Assembly (NCBI RefSeq): GCF_030758935.1 | Contig: NZ_CP132333.1 | Coordinates: 3,906,992 to 3,970,991, forward strand | DNA length: 64,000 nt | Origin: Geothrix sp. PMB-07 | Lineage (GTDB): Bacteria; Acidobacteriota; Holophagae; Holophagales; Holophagaceae | Direction of reading: 5' to 3' | Part shown: positions 62,927 through 64,000 of the stretch, in pieces | Layout: each line of letters starts with the position of its first letter | How positions within the stretch are numbered: the first letter of the stretch is position 1 | The notes under the pieces: model-generated | Database searches by the model: none | The model's input: the letters and a program-made list of their open reading frames with translations, nothing else | Told to the model about the DNA's origin: nothing | Position numbers and translations under genes: made by a program

Positions 62927-63490
62927 CTATTTGCGGAAGGGCATACCGAGGTGGGCGAGAAGAGCCCGAGCTTCGGCGTCGTTGGCGGCGGTGGTCACGA
63001 ACGTGATGTTCATGCCCTTCATCTTGTCCACCTTCGAGTAATCGATTTCCTGGAAGATCAGCTGATCCTTCAGGCCCAGGGTGTAGTTGCCACGGCCGTC
63101 GAAGGACTTGGTGGGCACACCGCGGAAGTCGCGAACTCGGGGCAGGGACAGGGTCACCAGGCGGTCGAAGAACTCCCACATGCGCTCGCCACGCAGGGTG
63201 ACCATGCAGGCGATGGGCATGCCGGCGCGCAGCTTGAACTGGGCGACGCTCTTCTTGGCCTTGCGCACGACGGCCTTCTGGCCGGCGATGGCGGTGAGTT
63301 CGTCAACGGCCACGTCCAGGACTTTGATGTTCTGGATGGCATCGCCAACGCCCATGTTGATGACGATCTTCTGCAGGCGGGGCACCTGCATGGCAGAGGA
63401 GAAGGCGAATTCCTCTGTGAGCTTCGACACCACCTCCTGGTGGTAGCGAGCCTTGACGCGGGGCTCCGCGTGGCCTTGCTTGGCAGTCAT
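62927..63490 (-). CDS. rplE: 50S ribosomal protein L5
   Basis: A 187-residue 5S rRNA-binding protein from ATG 63490, with GGAGGAA about five bases upstream; a longer start at 63502 has no support. Contains [37 protein letters not shown] and [15 protein letters not shown], all diagnostic. The gap to rplX is unusually long. Confidence 0.97.
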   Translation of the reverse strand: MTAKQGHAEPRVKARYHQEVVSKLTEEFAFSSAMQVPRLQKIVINMGVGDAIQNIKVLDVAVDELTAIAGQKAVVRKAKKSVAQFKLRAGMPIACMVTLRGERMWEFFDRLVTLSLPRVRDFRGVPTKSFDGRGNYTLGLKDQLIFQEIDYSKVDKMKGMNITFVTTAANDAEARALLAHLGMPFRK

Positions 63491-63811
63491 GGATTCCTCC
63501 ATTTCCGTGGGACGGCTATGCCCCAGGGGTTCGGGAGAGCGGGGGGGCTTGGGAACGGCGGTCCGGCCCGTTTCCCCCCAACCTCAATTGTCATGGCGCA
63601 GGATGCGCCGCGAAACTCCGTCCCGCGCACGGGACAGAATGATCATATTCACACAGGGCAGCTCCCCTGTGAAGCGAAAAGCTTGAATTTCAACTCCAAG
63701 CCAGGGCATTCGGCAGGCCCGACGCCTGATTCGAAGAAATCCGCAGAGGCTTCGCCTCTGAGGACGCGGGGGTCCGGGGTGTGCGCGCAAGCGCGTACCC
63801 CCCGGAGAACA
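63491..63811 (-). other. 321-nt hairpin-rich spacer between rplX and rplE
   Basis: Ribosomal operons normally leave only a few bases here. On the minus strand the spacer holds, from rplX onwards: a 16-bp GC stem with two mismatches (63770-63803); CAGAGGC-GAA-GCCTCTG; TTCACAGGG-N6-CCCTGTGTGAA; GTCCCG-N4-CGGGAC; GGCGCA-TCC-TGCGCC. The small open frame through it (63584-63790) is mostly made by these repeats and has no good start. It may hold a terminator/promoter pair, an attenuator or a small RNA. Confidence 0.7.
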
Positions 63812-64000
63812 TCAAACCCGTTTGCGGGTGCCCTTGCCGGTCTTGGCGTCGAGGAGCATCACGTTGGAGGCGTGGATCGGAGCCTCCTTCTCGATGATGC
63901 CGCCGCCTTCGCCCGTCTGGGGGTTGGGCTTGGTGGCCTTCTTGATGATGTTGAGGCCGGCGATGACCACGCGGTTGGTGGAGGGGCTGACCTTGGTGAC
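63812..64000 (-). CDS. rplX: 50S ribosomal protein L24, C-terminal part, cut by window edge
   Basis: Sixty-two codons plus stop of a larger gene that continues past the window. It reads [20 protein letters not shown], then [16 protein letters not shown] and KGTRKRV at the end, diagnostic for L24. In the expected place upstream of rplE but 321 nt away from it. The start is outside the window. Confidence 0.95.
   Translation of the reverse strand, partial: VTKVSPSTNRVVIAGLNIIKKATKPNPQTGEGGGIIEKEAPIHASNVMLLDAKTGKGTRKRV

Noticed and set aside
63584-63790. 68-codon minus-strand open frame in the rplX-rplE spacer
   Set aside because: Its codons are mostly the hairpin arms and there is no ribosome site; I treat the region as structured non-coding DNA.

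Overview
The window is GC-rich bacterial chromosome, densely coding, with many secreted lipoproteins, outer-membrane beta-barrel proteins and Hanks-type Ser/Thr kinases. Outer-membrane proteins indicate a diderm. A Bacteroidetes-like acyl-citrulline arginine route, M6 and S74 surface proteins and cohesin/dockerin-like secreted proteins together suggest an acidobacterium of the Holophagae type (Geothrix/Holophaga). This is an inference from gene content; there is no rRNA gene here to confirm it. I saw no tRNA, rRNA, insertion sequence, prophage or CRISPR array.

Layout. 1-15 kb: a truncated GT39/83 glycosyltransferase, a SulP permease, a secreted M6 metalloprotease followed by a small cohesin-like lipoprotein, a large outer-membrane protein, a type II secretion/type IV pilus F protein, a Sel1-repeat protein and an EnvC-like murein hydrolase activator with a membrane protein. 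15-24.5 kb: an arginine locus, argR divergent from argD-argF'-argB-argE-argH-argG-orfX-argC. The pathway carbamoylates N-acyl-ornithine instead of ornithine, and no recognisable N-acylglutamate synthase is present. A P-loop protein of unknown function (22336-23388) sits where such an enzyme would be expected. Two imperfect inverted-repeat elements flank argG/orfX, one of them supplying the argC start codon.

24.5-45.4 kb: an M20 peptidase; a minus-strand surface cluster (beta-barrel, lipoprotein, collagen-like protein with an S74 self-cleaving chaperone domain); an SDR protein lacking its catalytic Tyr/Lys; a YjdF-like membrane protein; an orphan histidine kinase with a four-Cys PAS domain; an ABC exporter with a coupled unknown gene; a Ser/Thr kinase; lpdA; a fatty acid desaturase with an unusual C-terminal tail; a dicarboxylate symporter; a Cache protein; a HAD phosphatase; moaC; and a LysM-M23 endopeptidase.

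45.4-55 kb: a large lipoprotein, purine nucleoside phosphorylase, acetyl-CoA synthetase with a probable organic-acid MFS transporter (behind a hairpin-rich leader of about 190 nt), and a metallophosphatase followed by a kinase-universal-stress-protein fusion. 55-64 kb: the 3' part of the S10-spc-alpha ribosomal region on the minus strand (rplX to rplQ, with secY, adk, infA and rpoA). It lacks map and has an unusual hairpin-rich spacer of 321 nt between rplX and rplE.

Most likely 'new biology' candidates: the P-loop protein in the arginine operon, the rplX-rplE spacer, the protease/cohesin-like lipoprotein pair, the structured MFS leader and the kinase-USP/phosphatase pair.
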